Below, in pieces: positions 1 to 10,001 of a DNA stretch of 64,000 nucleotides. The translations under genes and the position numbers were made by a program. This DNA is from Sphaerulina vaccinii (taxonomy: Eukaryota > Ascomycota > Dothideomycetes > Mycosphaerellales > Mycosphaerellaceae), in contig JAKUDP010000006.1 of NCBI GenBank assembly GCA_022570795.1, forward strand, positions 2,232,001 through 2,296,000, written 5' to 3'. The notes below the pieces were generated by a model. The model had not been told where the DNA came from. It saw nothing but the letters and a program-made list of their open reading frames with translations, and did not search any database. How positions within the stretch are numbered: the first letter of the stretch is position 1; each line of letters begins with the position of its first letter.

Positions 1-1
1 C

Positions 2-1190
2 GGCCTAGAAGAAGGGCGCAAAGATCTGCTATACATGCTTCAAACTTCAGGTACTGTAGACCTCCTCATTTCGCAGATACATCTTCTCCGCTGACGACAA
101 CTCAGGCAGCACTGGCGATTCAAAGCCAATCTCCTTCAACTGCCACTTCCTTGAGCTATGCCTCCAAGCCCACCTACACGACCTCGCTAGCCCAGCAGGT
201 GATCAAATCGTACTAGCCGCTCTCATCCAGAACAATTACTGGCCGAACATGTTTCCGATTTCTTGGAGTGCGTCTCTCTTCGGCTGTACAATGTGGCCTC
301 TGGCCTGAGACAACATCCCCATCTTTCTGCCAGCTGACGCGCCCTACGATCCAATGCCAGGACCAGACTATATCTGCGCAATGATGAAGTGGATACCAAG
401 AGGGAACAAGAATGGAATCATGTTGGCTCCTGCTGTTTTGCGAGAGATCGTCAATCGCCATTTGGACATTCTGGAGGTGTTAAAGGAATGGGATTGGGTC
501 GGGTATTGGAGGTGCTCCGCTCGATGAACACACTGGTGATGTTGTGAGCCAGTATGTTCGAGTGCAAAGTGTGATGGGATCAACTGTTGTGGCCCATACT
601 GGATGTTGTTGAGCGAGCCTGAGGACTGGAAGTATACGCGACTATCGGACCTGCAGGGGTTTTGCTTGGAACCTTTCCTGGTCGATGAAGGCAAAGAAGA
701 ACTGTACGAACTCTGCGTCCGGAGGATGGAACCAGAGGACAATCGTTCACCCTTCCTGCTTAACCTGATCTTGAAGCTTTACCACACAAAGGACTTGTTC
801 GCTCCCGCCCCAGGACGAGCCGCATGCTGGAAAGGTGCTGGCAGTGTCGACGATTTCGTCAAGCTGTCAAGTCTGACGAAGGTCAACTCTACACAAATTG
901 AGGGCGTGCTTGAATCGTGTGATGATGTCGATCGATGTCTTATTGGCGGGAATGACAGGAGTCGTCCTTGGGTCATTGTTCAGCTCAGCAAGGGAGTGCA
1001 GTCGAGGGACAAGTTTTGGAACGCCATGGAGAAGGCCAACAGCTTCTTGTATGGCGAGGCCAAGCTCGATGCGCGGTATGTGCTCTGTACTGATGTTGAG
1101 AGACCGATTCAGCGGACTGCGAAGGGCAGTGTGAATCGGAGAAAGACGGCGAAGATGTATGAGGCGGAGATCGAGAGGCTGTACAAAGAA
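2..1190 (+). pseudogene. Remnant of an NRPS-like adenylate-forming enzyme, 5' truncated by the window edge
   Basis: Several core motifs of the ANL (acyl/aryl-adenylate-forming) superfamily occur in order but in different frames. LLYMLQTSGT near 20-52 is the start of the A3 phosphate-binding loop. GGAPLDEHTGD then QSVMGSTV near 500-585 matches the A5 region. YHTKDLF (A7) and DDFVKLSSLTKVN (A8) lie in the long open frame from 603, and TAKGSVNRRKTAKMYEAEI near 1117-1175 resembles the A10 lysine region. Between the A3-like and A5-like parts the frame carries an in-frame TGA (near 327) and at least two frame changes. The A5 block also ends in a stop just before the frame opened at 603. Introns could explain one change but not the run of stops. 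In the family, such domains activate a carboxylic acid as its AMP ester, usually for a carrier domain. None is visible here. I infer a decayed gene. Confidence 0.7.
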
Positions 1191-1722
1191 GGCGGCAATC
1201 AAAAAGCTGTACTGCCAGTGAGCCCGGGTAATGAGCTGATTTGTCCTCGCCTTCCAAGCCATGGTCACCTCCAGAGGGCTCGCGATTGCAAGGATGGCCA
1301 CCCTCATAGACTACAACAACGCGACCAGCTACCAGCGACAAGATCCTGTAATGAAGTATCGATCGGCTGGGCACAGAAAATATGCACAAGGCGGAGATTG
1401 ACAGACATGAGGGCACAAGGAACAGTGACGAGACAATGTGTGAGCATCGAATATCATCTATGGGATGAGGTATGCTATGAAGGTGACTTGTGCGGTCAAG
1501 AACCAGAAGCCATAACGAAGCAGGTGGTATGAATCGTTGTAGTGTGACCTCGCAGTCCACGCCTTACTTGCCTTCCAAAAATTCAAGACTGCCCTCCTCA
1601 GCGAATGCGACAACCCTGCCATCGAGGTCTGCGACCTACACCATCTCTTTCTTGACTCGACGATGAAGACCGGTCCTTCAACTTGCTTGTGGCCTTCTTT
1701 CTTCTTGCAGTACCAGATTGTG
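1191..1722. other. Region between adenylation remnant and inverted repeat; no confident gene
   Basis: The open frame of the adenylation remnant continues to 1532 but shows no recognisable motif after the A10-like region. A short plus-strand stretch near 1570-1700 reads like protein (for example FKTALLSECDNPAIEV) and ends at a good acceptor (TTCTTCTTGCAG at about 1700-1710). It then runs into the left arm of the inverted repeat. It may be the exon of a small or broken plus-strand gene. Confidence 0.3.
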
Positions 1723-1926
1723 GACGCTACCTCATGATCAACAACATCAAAGACGGCAAGGACTTTGACGATGGCATGAACCGCATTACCACCAAGAACT
1801 GAAGAAAAGAGTCAGCAGAGTCAACGCGACGACAGGATGGTATGCGACTTACCTTGGTGGTGACTCGATCTATGCCATCGTCGAAGTCCTTGCCATCCTT
1901 GATGTTGTTGGTCATGAGGTAGCGTC
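1723..1926. repeat. Imperfect coding inverted repeat, 75-nt arms around a 54-nt loop
   Basis: Bases 1723-1797 and the reverse complement of 1852-1926 agree at about 65 of 75 positions by eye. Both arms encode nearly the same peptide on opposite strands: the plus arm gives NNIKDGKDFDDGMNRITTK and the minus arm gives NNIKDGKDFDDGIDRVTTK. Roughly half of the differences are synonymous third-position changes, so the arms look like diverged copies of a coding segment. The plus copy ends in a stop directly after the shared peptide. The loop has perfect minus-strand intron signals (GTAAGT donor, CTGAC, TCTTTTCTTCAG). Confidence 0.8.
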
Positions 1927-2383
1927 CGCCAACGACCTCGCGACCCTTGACACCCACCTCCTCACTCAACAAGTGCGCGATGATCTCGGCGTCGTATTGC
2001 ACGACTACCTTCCAAGCACCATATCTCTGCGGCATGATCGTGCAGCCAGGACTTGGCTGATCACTGCTCACAGTCCGCAGATATCCAGGATCTCCAAGAC
2101 CAAGACCCAACCTCGCTTCTCCGCCTCCATACGTAGGCATCACGACCACAGCTGGAGAGAGCCAAGCTGACCAGCGAGCTGGTTGGTGCTGTTGCCCTTG
2201 ACGTTGGCCTTGCCGTTGCCGTTGCCGTTGATGGTCTTCTTGTCCTGTGAGGACGATGCAGAGTGGTTGCCGAACGAAGCTGCCTTGTTGCGGGCGGCTG
2301 CGACTTTGGGCCTGTATCCATGTCAGTTTGACGAGAGCGGTGACGACGTGAAGAGGGGATGGCGTACATGTCTGGGACAGCAA
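1727..2383 (-). CDS. Hypothetical protein, Gln/Arg-rich N-terminal part, partly within the inverted repeat
   Basis: The minus strand is open over this whole span. The middle section (YGGGEARLGLGLGDPGYL, then PQRYGAWKVVVQYDAEII and HLLSEEVGVKGREVVGG) reads as globular protein and leads into the arm peptide. A GTAAGT donor at about 1851 and an acceptor at about 1798 suggest an intron at the repeat loop, giving a short final exon that reads the plus-strand arm antisense. Further exons may lie upstream: an ATG near 2597 starts a Ser/Asn-rich stretch with a GTGAGA donor. The start is therefore uncertain. No family recognised. Confidence 0.35.
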   Translation of the reverse strand: MLSQTCTPSPLHVVTALVKLTWIQAQSRSRPQQGSFVRQPLCIVLTGQEDHQRQRQRQGQRQGQQHQPARWSAWLSPAVVVMPTYGGGEARLGLGLGDPGYLRTVSSDQPSPGCTIMPQRYGAWKVVVQYDAEIIAHLLSEEVGVKGREVVGGRYLMTNNIKDGKDFDDGIDRVTTKVSRIPSCRRVDSADSFLQFLVVMRFMPSSKSLPSLMLLIMR

Positions 2384-3582
2384 TGCGAAGTCGTCTGCAC
2401 GAGCCAGTTGGGCCTGCGCCTCTCGTTCGGAGGAGGCCCTAAGCCCTTTGCAGCTTTCTTCTCAGCTTCTTCGGTACGGAGACGCCGAGCACGAGTGATG
2501 GCTTTCCACAGCATGGCGATGAGTAACTGAAACGGTCTCACCTTGGCGAATGGCTGTCCCACATCGAGTGCTGACCGTTGTTGTTGGAGGAAGTCATGTT
2601 GTCTGTTGAAAGGTGACTGTTGTTCGTGTGCCACCGGACGCGTTGAGGCTGCTTGTTATCCGCGATGAGAGTCTGTTGCTTGAGGCGATCGAGCACTCAC
2701 GTCCAGTGGCGGCGGTAATGATTCTTGTTCTTGCCGCCCAGCAGCTCGCCCTGGATTTATGCGGCCAAGCTACTGGCACAGCGTTGGGCGCTTGTTGGTG
2801 ATAGGACTCACTGATGAGGAAAGAAGAAGGGAAGAAGAAGAAGTGAGCTTTGTGAAAGACGAATTGAAACAGTGCGACCACTAGCGTCAAACGAGCGATA
2901 CTTGGCACAAGAACAAAACAACACTCGGACAGAAGTCTAGGTACACCTCTGCTCAAAGTGAATCAAGATCTCGAGGAAATGGGTGCTGACTGATGAACCG
3001 CTCGACCACCATCGACCTGCTCGAAATCAGGAAGTGAAGCCAGGACTCACACAGACATCTGTCCGAGCTCTTCGTACTGGGCTACTTTGCACTGGACTAC
3101 CATCGAACCTCGAACATCGAACAAGGGCTGTGCTTGGTAACATGAAGCACCTTCGAGGAGACTTTAAGCACGTGAGAGCGGTACCTTAGGGGGCGAAGGA
3201 CGAAGGGAGACAAAATCGCGTCAACCGGCGGAGGGCTGCACAACATATAAACCGCAAACTCGCGCCTCTCTACTTGGGTTCTGGATTCCACGCCGGCCTC
3301 GCGCGAGACACTCGAGTACAGGTTCGTCTGCTTGACGTAAGAAGCGCGTTGTTTCGCGACTCTGGTATATGAACTCATATTTGCGGTAATGTACGGAATG
3401 TCATTACGAGACAGGCGCCACACTTCTTCTGTTCCAGTAGCACCATGAGTTGAAAGAGGCAAATGTAATCGGAAAGCAATTTCATAAAACCATTGCACAG
3501 TACACACGTCTCTACCGAACCCGTAAACGAACGACACTCCTCAATGACTCTACTATCTCTTCCCTCCGCCTAGTTCTATGAC
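2384..3582. other. Mostly featureless stretch
   Basis: On the minus strand near 2420-2530 a charged helix-like segment (KAITRARRLRTEEAEKKAAK) may be an upstream exon of the preceding gene. From about 2640 to 3580 I see only short, mutually overlapping frames without motifs, and no convincing gene. Confidence 0.3.
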
Positions 3583-4268
3583 TCAACCTTGAGCCGTTGG
3601 CTTGGCCGTGGCGGCGACCTTGAGAGCAGCAGACCACGCATCGACGGTATCTTTGGCATGAAGATCGATGCTTGCCTTTTCAGCGTCCGCCTGGTTCTTA
3701 TACTTCTTCACATCGGGCAATGCAAGCGGCTCGGCTTCAGCATTGCGCTTCTTGAGTGCCGTGTACCATGTTGAGCCATCACTGCTCTTGACAGGCGCGA
3801 CGGCGCCAGGAGCGTAATTGATGTTATGCAGGAAACGTCAGTAAGAGAAACCCTTGATGTAGTCTTCGCACTTACCCAGAACTGGCAGAGACCTCTTCCA
3901 TAATAAGCGCTGTGCGTGTGACGTCCACAGATCTTGTAGAATTGGGTACGGCAGATGGCAGAAGGGACCCATTGAGGTGGAGTGCAGCCACCACCCATCA
4001 AACTACCGAGTGCTAAGAGTACAAAGTTAGCGAGCATTCAGATGTCAGCAAGTAAAGTAAGAGTGCACTCACTGAAGATCCAAACTCTGCCTGTGGCATC
4101 AGTTCCAGCACCATCGTAGGCGTAGGTCGACGGAACCACCATGTTGGTCTTTGAGCAGAACGAGTTGATCCGGTTATAGATCTTTGGGTGCCATTTCTTG
4201 CATTCGACGCTGTTGAGGGCGCTGGCGACTCCAACGAGCGCTGTGGTGGCGAGGACGAGGAGCTTCAT
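3583..4268 (-). CDS. Small secreted cysteine-containing protein
   Basis: Three exons join in frame: 4268-4073, 4012-3876 and 3786-3583, giving 178 aa. Intron 1 (60 nt) has GTGAGT, a GCTAAC branch and a CTCTTAG end. Intron 2 (89 nt) has GTAAGT, a CTGAC branch and ends at CAAG. The N-terminus MKLLVLATTALVGVASA is a typical cleavable signal peptide. The mature part has cysteines in VECKKW, SFCSKT, GGCTPP, AICRTQ, KICGRH and LCQFW, enough for three disulphides, followed by a charged cysteine-free C-terminal third (LKKRNAEAEPLALPDVKKY). The 3' part of intron 2 also reads as plausible protein in the downstream frame, so the exact acceptor could differ. I recognise no family. Size, signal peptide and cysteines fit an extracellular or effector-like protein, which is inference only. 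Confidence 0.7.
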
Positions 4269-6162
4269 GTTGGTGATTATAGTTCCTACGACACTGTTGC
4301 AAAGTGTTGATGGTGAAGGAGAGCTGGTCGGACAAGCGGCAGAGCTATGGACTTATAGCAGCTGAACCGGATCTGGTGGCGTTGTTCTCGAATGCGTCCA
4401 TGAGCTATTCCTGGTCTTTCGACGATCACTGGATATGGTCGCATGCGTGAACGGAGTGCTGCTTCATATTGTTCGAAGAGCTGACGAGAACAATGAAAGT
4501 CCGGGGAACATGGTAGCTGGTTGTTGGCGCGGGAGAACAAAGACTCAACTCTAGCAGCTCTGCCTACTCGTCAACATATTCCATGTCAGTACGTACGTGC
4601 CTGCGAGCATACGACTCTCGACCAGTCGTATCCAGGTTCCAGTTCTGGTCTTGCGCCTCACCTCTGCTTGCAGCGGCGATGTCTGATATCTGGCTGATCG
4701 TTGGTCGGCGATCGCATGTGCAAGGTTGATGAGGCTTCGTATTGTTGTTGTGAAGACAAAGAAGACTGAGAGGCTGGCACACGATTGTTCGAAGTTACAA
4801 ACAAAGGCGCAGTATGCAGATCGTGGAGATCACTCGCGACTGCGACAAGATACGATCTGTAGCTCTGCAGCAGGTATACATTGCTGTTCTCAGGTATCGA
4901 AGACAATGTGCCCACTCTTCGGTTGCACAGCTCTCCACCCGGAGTGAACAGGCTTGTCAACAAGCAGTCCCATCGTTTCACGATCTTCGTCAAGGGCATA
5001 CTTCGTAGTCCAGTTCTCAGCCTCTTCATCCCGGTGCCATTTCTCGCGATGATAGCGATGGAGCATTGACGCGACCTGCAGCATTTCCAAGACAGTCGCC
5101 GCCTGAATCCTTGCCTGAGCAGTCACGTTTGGTGGGAATGAAGCTGGCGATTGACAGGCTCGAATATATTCCTGTTTGTTGCGAAGAATCGTCGAGCAGG
5201 AAGTGAGTGCATAGCTTCTTAGTTGTTGAAGGGAAAGACGTCAGAGATCGGGATGGATGTCTCGGCTCCACCATCAGAGCACCTGGCATTGCACTCACTC
5301 AACTCTTCGCATGTTCGTCCGGACTCATTACTGTAACACGCACCCATCGACATCGCGCTCGTCCCAGTCCACGCCGCAGAACCGCCAGCTTCGATGAGCC
5401 AATCATGCACGAATGTATCCGAAAGAGTGCGCAGCCTCCGCCTGGTTGATACCATGAGACTCAAGACGAAAGGGATGAAGATGGCGCGCCCTCGCTCCTC
5501 GCTCTTTGGTCGTCCGCAGATCTGACGGCGCAGGCGCAGGCTTGTTCAAGACCCTCCACAATTGTATAAGAAACTGGGGTCTCACAGTCTGTTACAGGGA
5601 AAAGCATTCAAACGTCCACATCGTGGCGGAGATCGCCTAGCGTTGCAGGGCATTCAGGTCTGCGATCAACGCTATCAGCGACTGCTGCAAGAGGTGCTCG
5701 TATGTGGCGTGCTTTGTCTTTCAAGGCGGCTGAGAACAAACAGATTAAGGTTGGCCGGACGATGATACTCTGGCCACGCAGCTGGACTTTGTCCCAGTAG
5801 CTGTAGATGGCTCGAACGAGTTTCATCGCGTGCTCGACCATGGGTTCAGGTGGATCGGCCAAGTGAAGTCGAGCAGAGATGTGAGGACTGTGGCTGCAAC
5901 ATATTGGCTGCAACATATACATTGTTCAGCGATTGATGGAAAGCTCTGAGACTGGCCAAAGGACCGTGAATCGTCCTCGAGCACTGTACGCCGAGCCCTC
6001 TGGTTTACCAAGAGGACTCTTCGCGAGCATCTACTCAGCAAGGACCTGCGCAAATCAGCCCGAAGAAATCCCTTCTTGATGCCTCGTACTTCAGCCAGAA
6101 CCGGAGGTGGGCTCGCATGCGCCGCCAGCCGCAGTGCCGCGCAGTCTACCCAAGTCAGCTGC
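4269..6162. other. No intact gene; possible decayed multi-exon gene on the minus strand
   Basis: Several minus-strand stretches read like protein but do not join cleanly. One lies at about 5170-4890 (ATVLEMLQVASMLHRYHREK), behind a good acceptor (CTGAC, then CTTCAACAACTAAG near 5219). Another at 5460-5300 ends at a GTGAGT donor. A third near 5850-5700 contains VEHAMKLVRAIYSYWDKVQ. Stops and frame changes separate them. The helical, amphipathic character recalls the C-terminal half of fungal zinc-cluster regulators, but no Zn2Cys6 motif is present. I regard this as a possible pseudogene. Confidence 0.25.
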
Positions 6163-7967
6163 TCAAAGTCGATAACGGAAGTGGTGGTTCTCCACATCTG
6201 TCAAGTCGTCGAATCCCTCCAGCCCTTCGACGATCTCAGTCTCTCCTCGTTCACCCTTCCTGTCTCTGGCCTTGTTTGAGACAAGACAGAGACCCCAGTA
6301 CGCTGCTGCAAATACAATCATTGCGACATAAGCGCCTAATAGCCCTTTGATTGCAGTTGGATACCTGGGAGTTTCCTCGTCCAAGAACAGATGTGGACCA
6401 GCAATATTTCCAGCACAGTACATGGCAAAGAACACTCCAAGTACTGTTGCTCTCTTAGTATGTCCAGCTATGTGTATTCCTGGCAGAGTCCAGCAAAGTA
6501 TGATCGGCTGCGCAAGTGTGAGCAAAACGCCAACCGTGATCTGGACATGCGACTTACGGAGCCAAGAACGTTTTGCAACCACGCCATCGCAGTCAGAGCA
6601 TACCGGTGCTTGATGTCAATCGTCAGAATCCCGATCAGCTGCAGAAGAGTAAGCAAGAAGGCACACTTCCTTCGAAGATTCAACTTACTCCTGCCATGCC
6701 TGGCAGACAGCTGAGGATGATACTTGGCAGAAGCATTCCTTCAAGTCGTGAGAGAAAGCCGAAAGCAATGCAGCCGATTATCTCGAACGCTCCACCTGGA
6801 GTCTGCATCAGACTTGCTTGCAGCGCGTTGAAGCCGAATCCTTTGATCAGCGCAGAAGCAAAGTTCGCGACGCCGCCGTTCAATATACCAATGGCCGCTG
6901 CCATGAGCCTGCGTTTCGTTAGGACACAAGCCATGGACATAGCGTCATGTCTCATCCCATACCTCCGGATGAGTTGTGCCCAAGAGAACTTACCAAAGCA
7001 AATATACCTTAGGATCAACAAGAGCCTCCCTTACCTGGTACCACTTGTGGACATGGCTTTTGAGGCCAATTCTGTTCGAGGAGACGCGCCAGACTGCTAC
7101 GACCTTCTCATGCTCGGTGAGCTGCTTCGCGTTGTGTGGCCCGTCAGGTAGAAACAAGATGATCTGCGAAAGCGTCAGGAAGAATCTGGATCTGCTCTGA
7201 ACAGTCGGACTCACGACGATACCCCAAAGAATGGTCATACATCCGACGATGACATAGATCAGCTTCCACTGCGGTATTACCAGCCCCTTCGCATGTCCTG
7301 CGCCGTAGGCCAATAGCGCTCCAATGATTGAGGAGAACCCATTACACGCCAGCCAGAAGCTCGATCGCAGTGACTGCTCCTCCTGTTTCCAGAACATCGA
7401 TGTCAACAAGATGAAAGCAGGACTGACACACGCTTCGAGCGCGCCGAGAAAGAATCTGATAGCAAAGAAACCAGCGAAGTTGAAGACAGCGGCTTGTAAC
7501 ATGCAAACCGTACCCCACACGAACAGCATACATCCGATGAGTCGGCCAATGGGATAGCGCTGAAGAAGAAACGACCAAGGGTATGCAGCGAGTAGCCACC
7601 CGAAGTTCAGACTTGAGGCCACCCAGCTGTAGTCGGTGCCATTCATGTGCGTGTCAGATTGAAGTCCGTACGCATTGCTGTAGTTCAGTGTCTGCTTATC
7701 CAGAAAACTCATCATGTACGTCCCCATCATCAATGGCAGGACGAGGAAATCGATCTTGCGCCTGACGCGGACGGCATCCCGAGCGAGTTGGGCTTGATCA
7801 TACTCCAAGGACTTCTGGAAGAGTTGGCGGCCGAGCTCATTGGTGTCGGTGGAAGTGCCTTTGAGACGCCGGAGTAGACTTCTGTGCTTTACGGACTCGA
7901 CTTGGCCATTCGCAATATCGTGGGTCTGCTGAATCGAGGAGTTTGGAGCCTTCTCGGATTGCGCCAT
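6163..7967 (-). CDS. MFS transporter, anion:cation symporter type (Dal5/allantoate permease-like)
   Basis: Five exons join in frame: 7967-7215, 7163-6994, 6908-6689, 6638-6558 and 6507-6163, giving 522 aa. The introns (51, 85, 50 and 50 nt) all start GTGAGT or GTAAGT and end CAG. A hydrophilic N-terminus of about 75 residues precedes the first membrane helix, with LMMGTYMMSFLDKQTLNYSN in the position of the family's conserved FLDRxNIGNA-like motif. Later landmarks are the paired FFAIRFFLGALEACVSPAFI helix and a long central loop. About 12 membrane segments are apparent, ending in a charged cytoplasmic tail. Members of this family at the plasma membrane import small organic acids such as allantoate, nicotinate or pantothenate. 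The substrate cannot be read from sequence. Confidence 0.9.
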
Positions 7968-9603
7968 GTTGATGTTCGGTGTCGAGGCTTTGCAGGACGA
8001 AGCTCATTGTTGATGGGATGCTTTCGCAATGATCGGCGTCATGCAAAGATAGGCCAGACACGCTATCATAGAGCTCCACCGAGCTGCAACCTGCTAGGAT
8101 GATCCTCTGATAGCCAATCCTGTGTCGCGTTGGCCGTACCTGCAGTGAGCTGCCATTTGAGTGAACATGCGCTCAACACATCGGAACTCAGCAGCTTGCA
8201 AGGCCGCGACCAGACAGGCCGCGACCAGACACGGCGTCTGCAGCTAGGCGTCATGTACGTTACCAAAGGCACCGCTGATGCAGCTTTCCGTCCGCCAGCA
8301 CTTTCAGTCTAGAGCATCCTCGCGAGGCGTCCAAAATCGTACATTGTGTTCAGTACGCGGAAGTCGACGACCAACTACCCGATCGCGACCGCAGACATCA
8401 AGAGAGTTGGCCTACTGCGCCGTGTGGGAAGCACTGCTGGACTGTGGCACTATACAGCACCTCCAGAAGCCCAGGCTTTGAGCCAAAGGAGAGACCATGA
8501 GCGTCAGACAGACCTAGTCAAGCACTACGGCGTCGAGGAAATCGACCTGTCCGGCGATACTTGTGATATACCAAATTACCACCCGCGTAGGCCATCGTCC
8601 ACACCACGTGCACGCTCCCTTTCACCAGACATCGGTACCCACAGTCAAATCAAAACACCAAGCAAGCTGTGTAGTGACGATATCAGATCCGCTCGCCGTG
8701 AGCGTAGCCCGGTTGACACTCGTTCAGGTGATCCAGGCAGATTCGGTGATGAGGCTCGTCGTCCATTATTCCCTTTCGGGAGCGACCAACAGGACCAATG
8801 ACCGAGCCATGGATCCCAGGCAAACGTGTCCAGGTGGTAGACCAGGTGTGAAAGCGCTTCAGCCACACATGGAGCGTCTGAAGATGTGCCTCCACCGAGA
8901 TGCACCTCTACAGCTCCGGTCGCATGGTGGGCCTGAAGACCCACATGCGGCAGAGTGCCAACTATGGTGACACAGTCAACTTCGACAATGCGCTCGCCGA
9001 CATGCGTACAGACATAGAGAGCATCTCGGGCCGACGCATTTCTGTGGTGTGCTGATGTCTACCTGCTCCGAACACTCCATCAGCTGAAGTAGACATTACG
9101 CGACAGCCATTAGCCGAACCCAGCAACCAGCTACGACCAAGCGCGCCAGTTTGTATTGAGCTGGACTGATGAATGCCATGATGGTCATGCGATGGTGGTC
9201 ATGATCGGGAAGAGAAGCTGAGAAGTTGATGAAAAGTGTTTCAGCTTCGACGACGTCAGCCAAGATATCTGTGATCGAACAGTTATGTAGAAGTCGCGAC
9301 TCTTCTGTTTGCTCTCTAGTCTTCGAGCTGTGTGAACGTCAGCGTCAGTGCTGTATCGGGTAAGACGGTCAGGCTTCTAGAATTTGGTGAAAGCAAGCAA
9401 CACTGATGCGCAAGTCGGCCATGAGGCATCTACACTTCGTTGGGTCGCGTGCTGCCGGCGCTAACGGATGTGCTCTAAATTCATAACTCTCCGTCTCCCT
9501 CCTGTCTATCCCTGGGTCTCGCGCTCTTGCTCTCGATCGACCAGTAGATCGCGCCTTGAGCAATCGGCATGAATTGCAAAATCGACGTTGTCCAATCCCT
9601 CAA
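7968..9603. other. Long stretch without a confident gene
   Basis: This contains the upstream region of the MFS gene. Plus-strand frames at 8346-8801 and 8563-8970 are Arg/Ser/Thr-rich and look like shadows. A short plus-strand stretch from about 8910 to 9052 (MHLYSSGRMVGLKTHMRQ then NFDNALADMRTDIES) reads like the end of a real protein but has no supported upstream exon. It may be a gene relic. Nothing recognised between 9053 and 9603. Confidence 0.3.
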
Positions 9604-9915
9604 TCAAACGACCCAAACCATCGCCTTGGCCACTATCTCAACTCCATCGTCGTGATGCATCAATATCCCAGGAAAGCTCGTCAACAACACCTCCTCTCCT
9701 TCTCCATTCGCATTCTCCATGTTCCGAGTGTCGAAAACAGCACCAGAGCTATACCAAGTATACTCAACGCGCTCGCGTGCAGTGCTCAACATGCACCTCA
9801 AGACTATAGCCTGCAAAATGATCTTGAACAACCGTTGTGCCAACAAGAAAGTAGAAGCTGCGGGAGCAAGATGGCCAAGATGTTGCTCAATCAATGCTGC
9901 AAGGTCTTCGGACAT
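9604..9915 (-). CDS. Small hypothetical protein
   Basis: A 103-aa frame opens at an ATG and begins MSEDLAALIEQHLGHLAPAA. It continues as a plausible mixed alpha/beta sequence (VEYTWYSSGAVFDTRNME, then VLLTSFPGILMHHDDGVEI). It lies 86 nt downstream of, and in the same orientation as, the 643-aa gene. No signal peptide or membrane segment is evident, and I recognise no family. Natural-looking composition is the main support, so it could also be a remnant or a terminal exon. Confidence 0.35.
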   Translation of the reverse strand: MSEDLAALIEQHLGHLAPAASTFLLAQRLFKIILQAIVLRCMLSTARERVEYTWYSSGAVFDTRNMENANGEGEEVLLTSFPGILMHHDDGVEIVAKAMVWVV

Positions 9916-10001
9916 ATTGAGTGTTTTTTGGTGCAAGTCACTTTCGGTCCAGGACTGGTCAGTGCACCTCCTGAAATAAACTTTGCCTGAAGTTCGAAGT
10001 A

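Noticed and set aside
985..1560. A 191-codon minus-strand frame opposite the adenylation remnant
   Set aside because: Composition is Ser/Cys/His-rich with no motif, while the plus strand shows clear adenylation motifs.
7164..7214. Reading through the 51-nt segment of the MFS gene as coding
   Set aside because: It has GTGAGT, a CTGAC branch and TCGCAG, and the translation inserts Ser/Arg-rich residues inside a transporter; it is an intron with length divisible by three.
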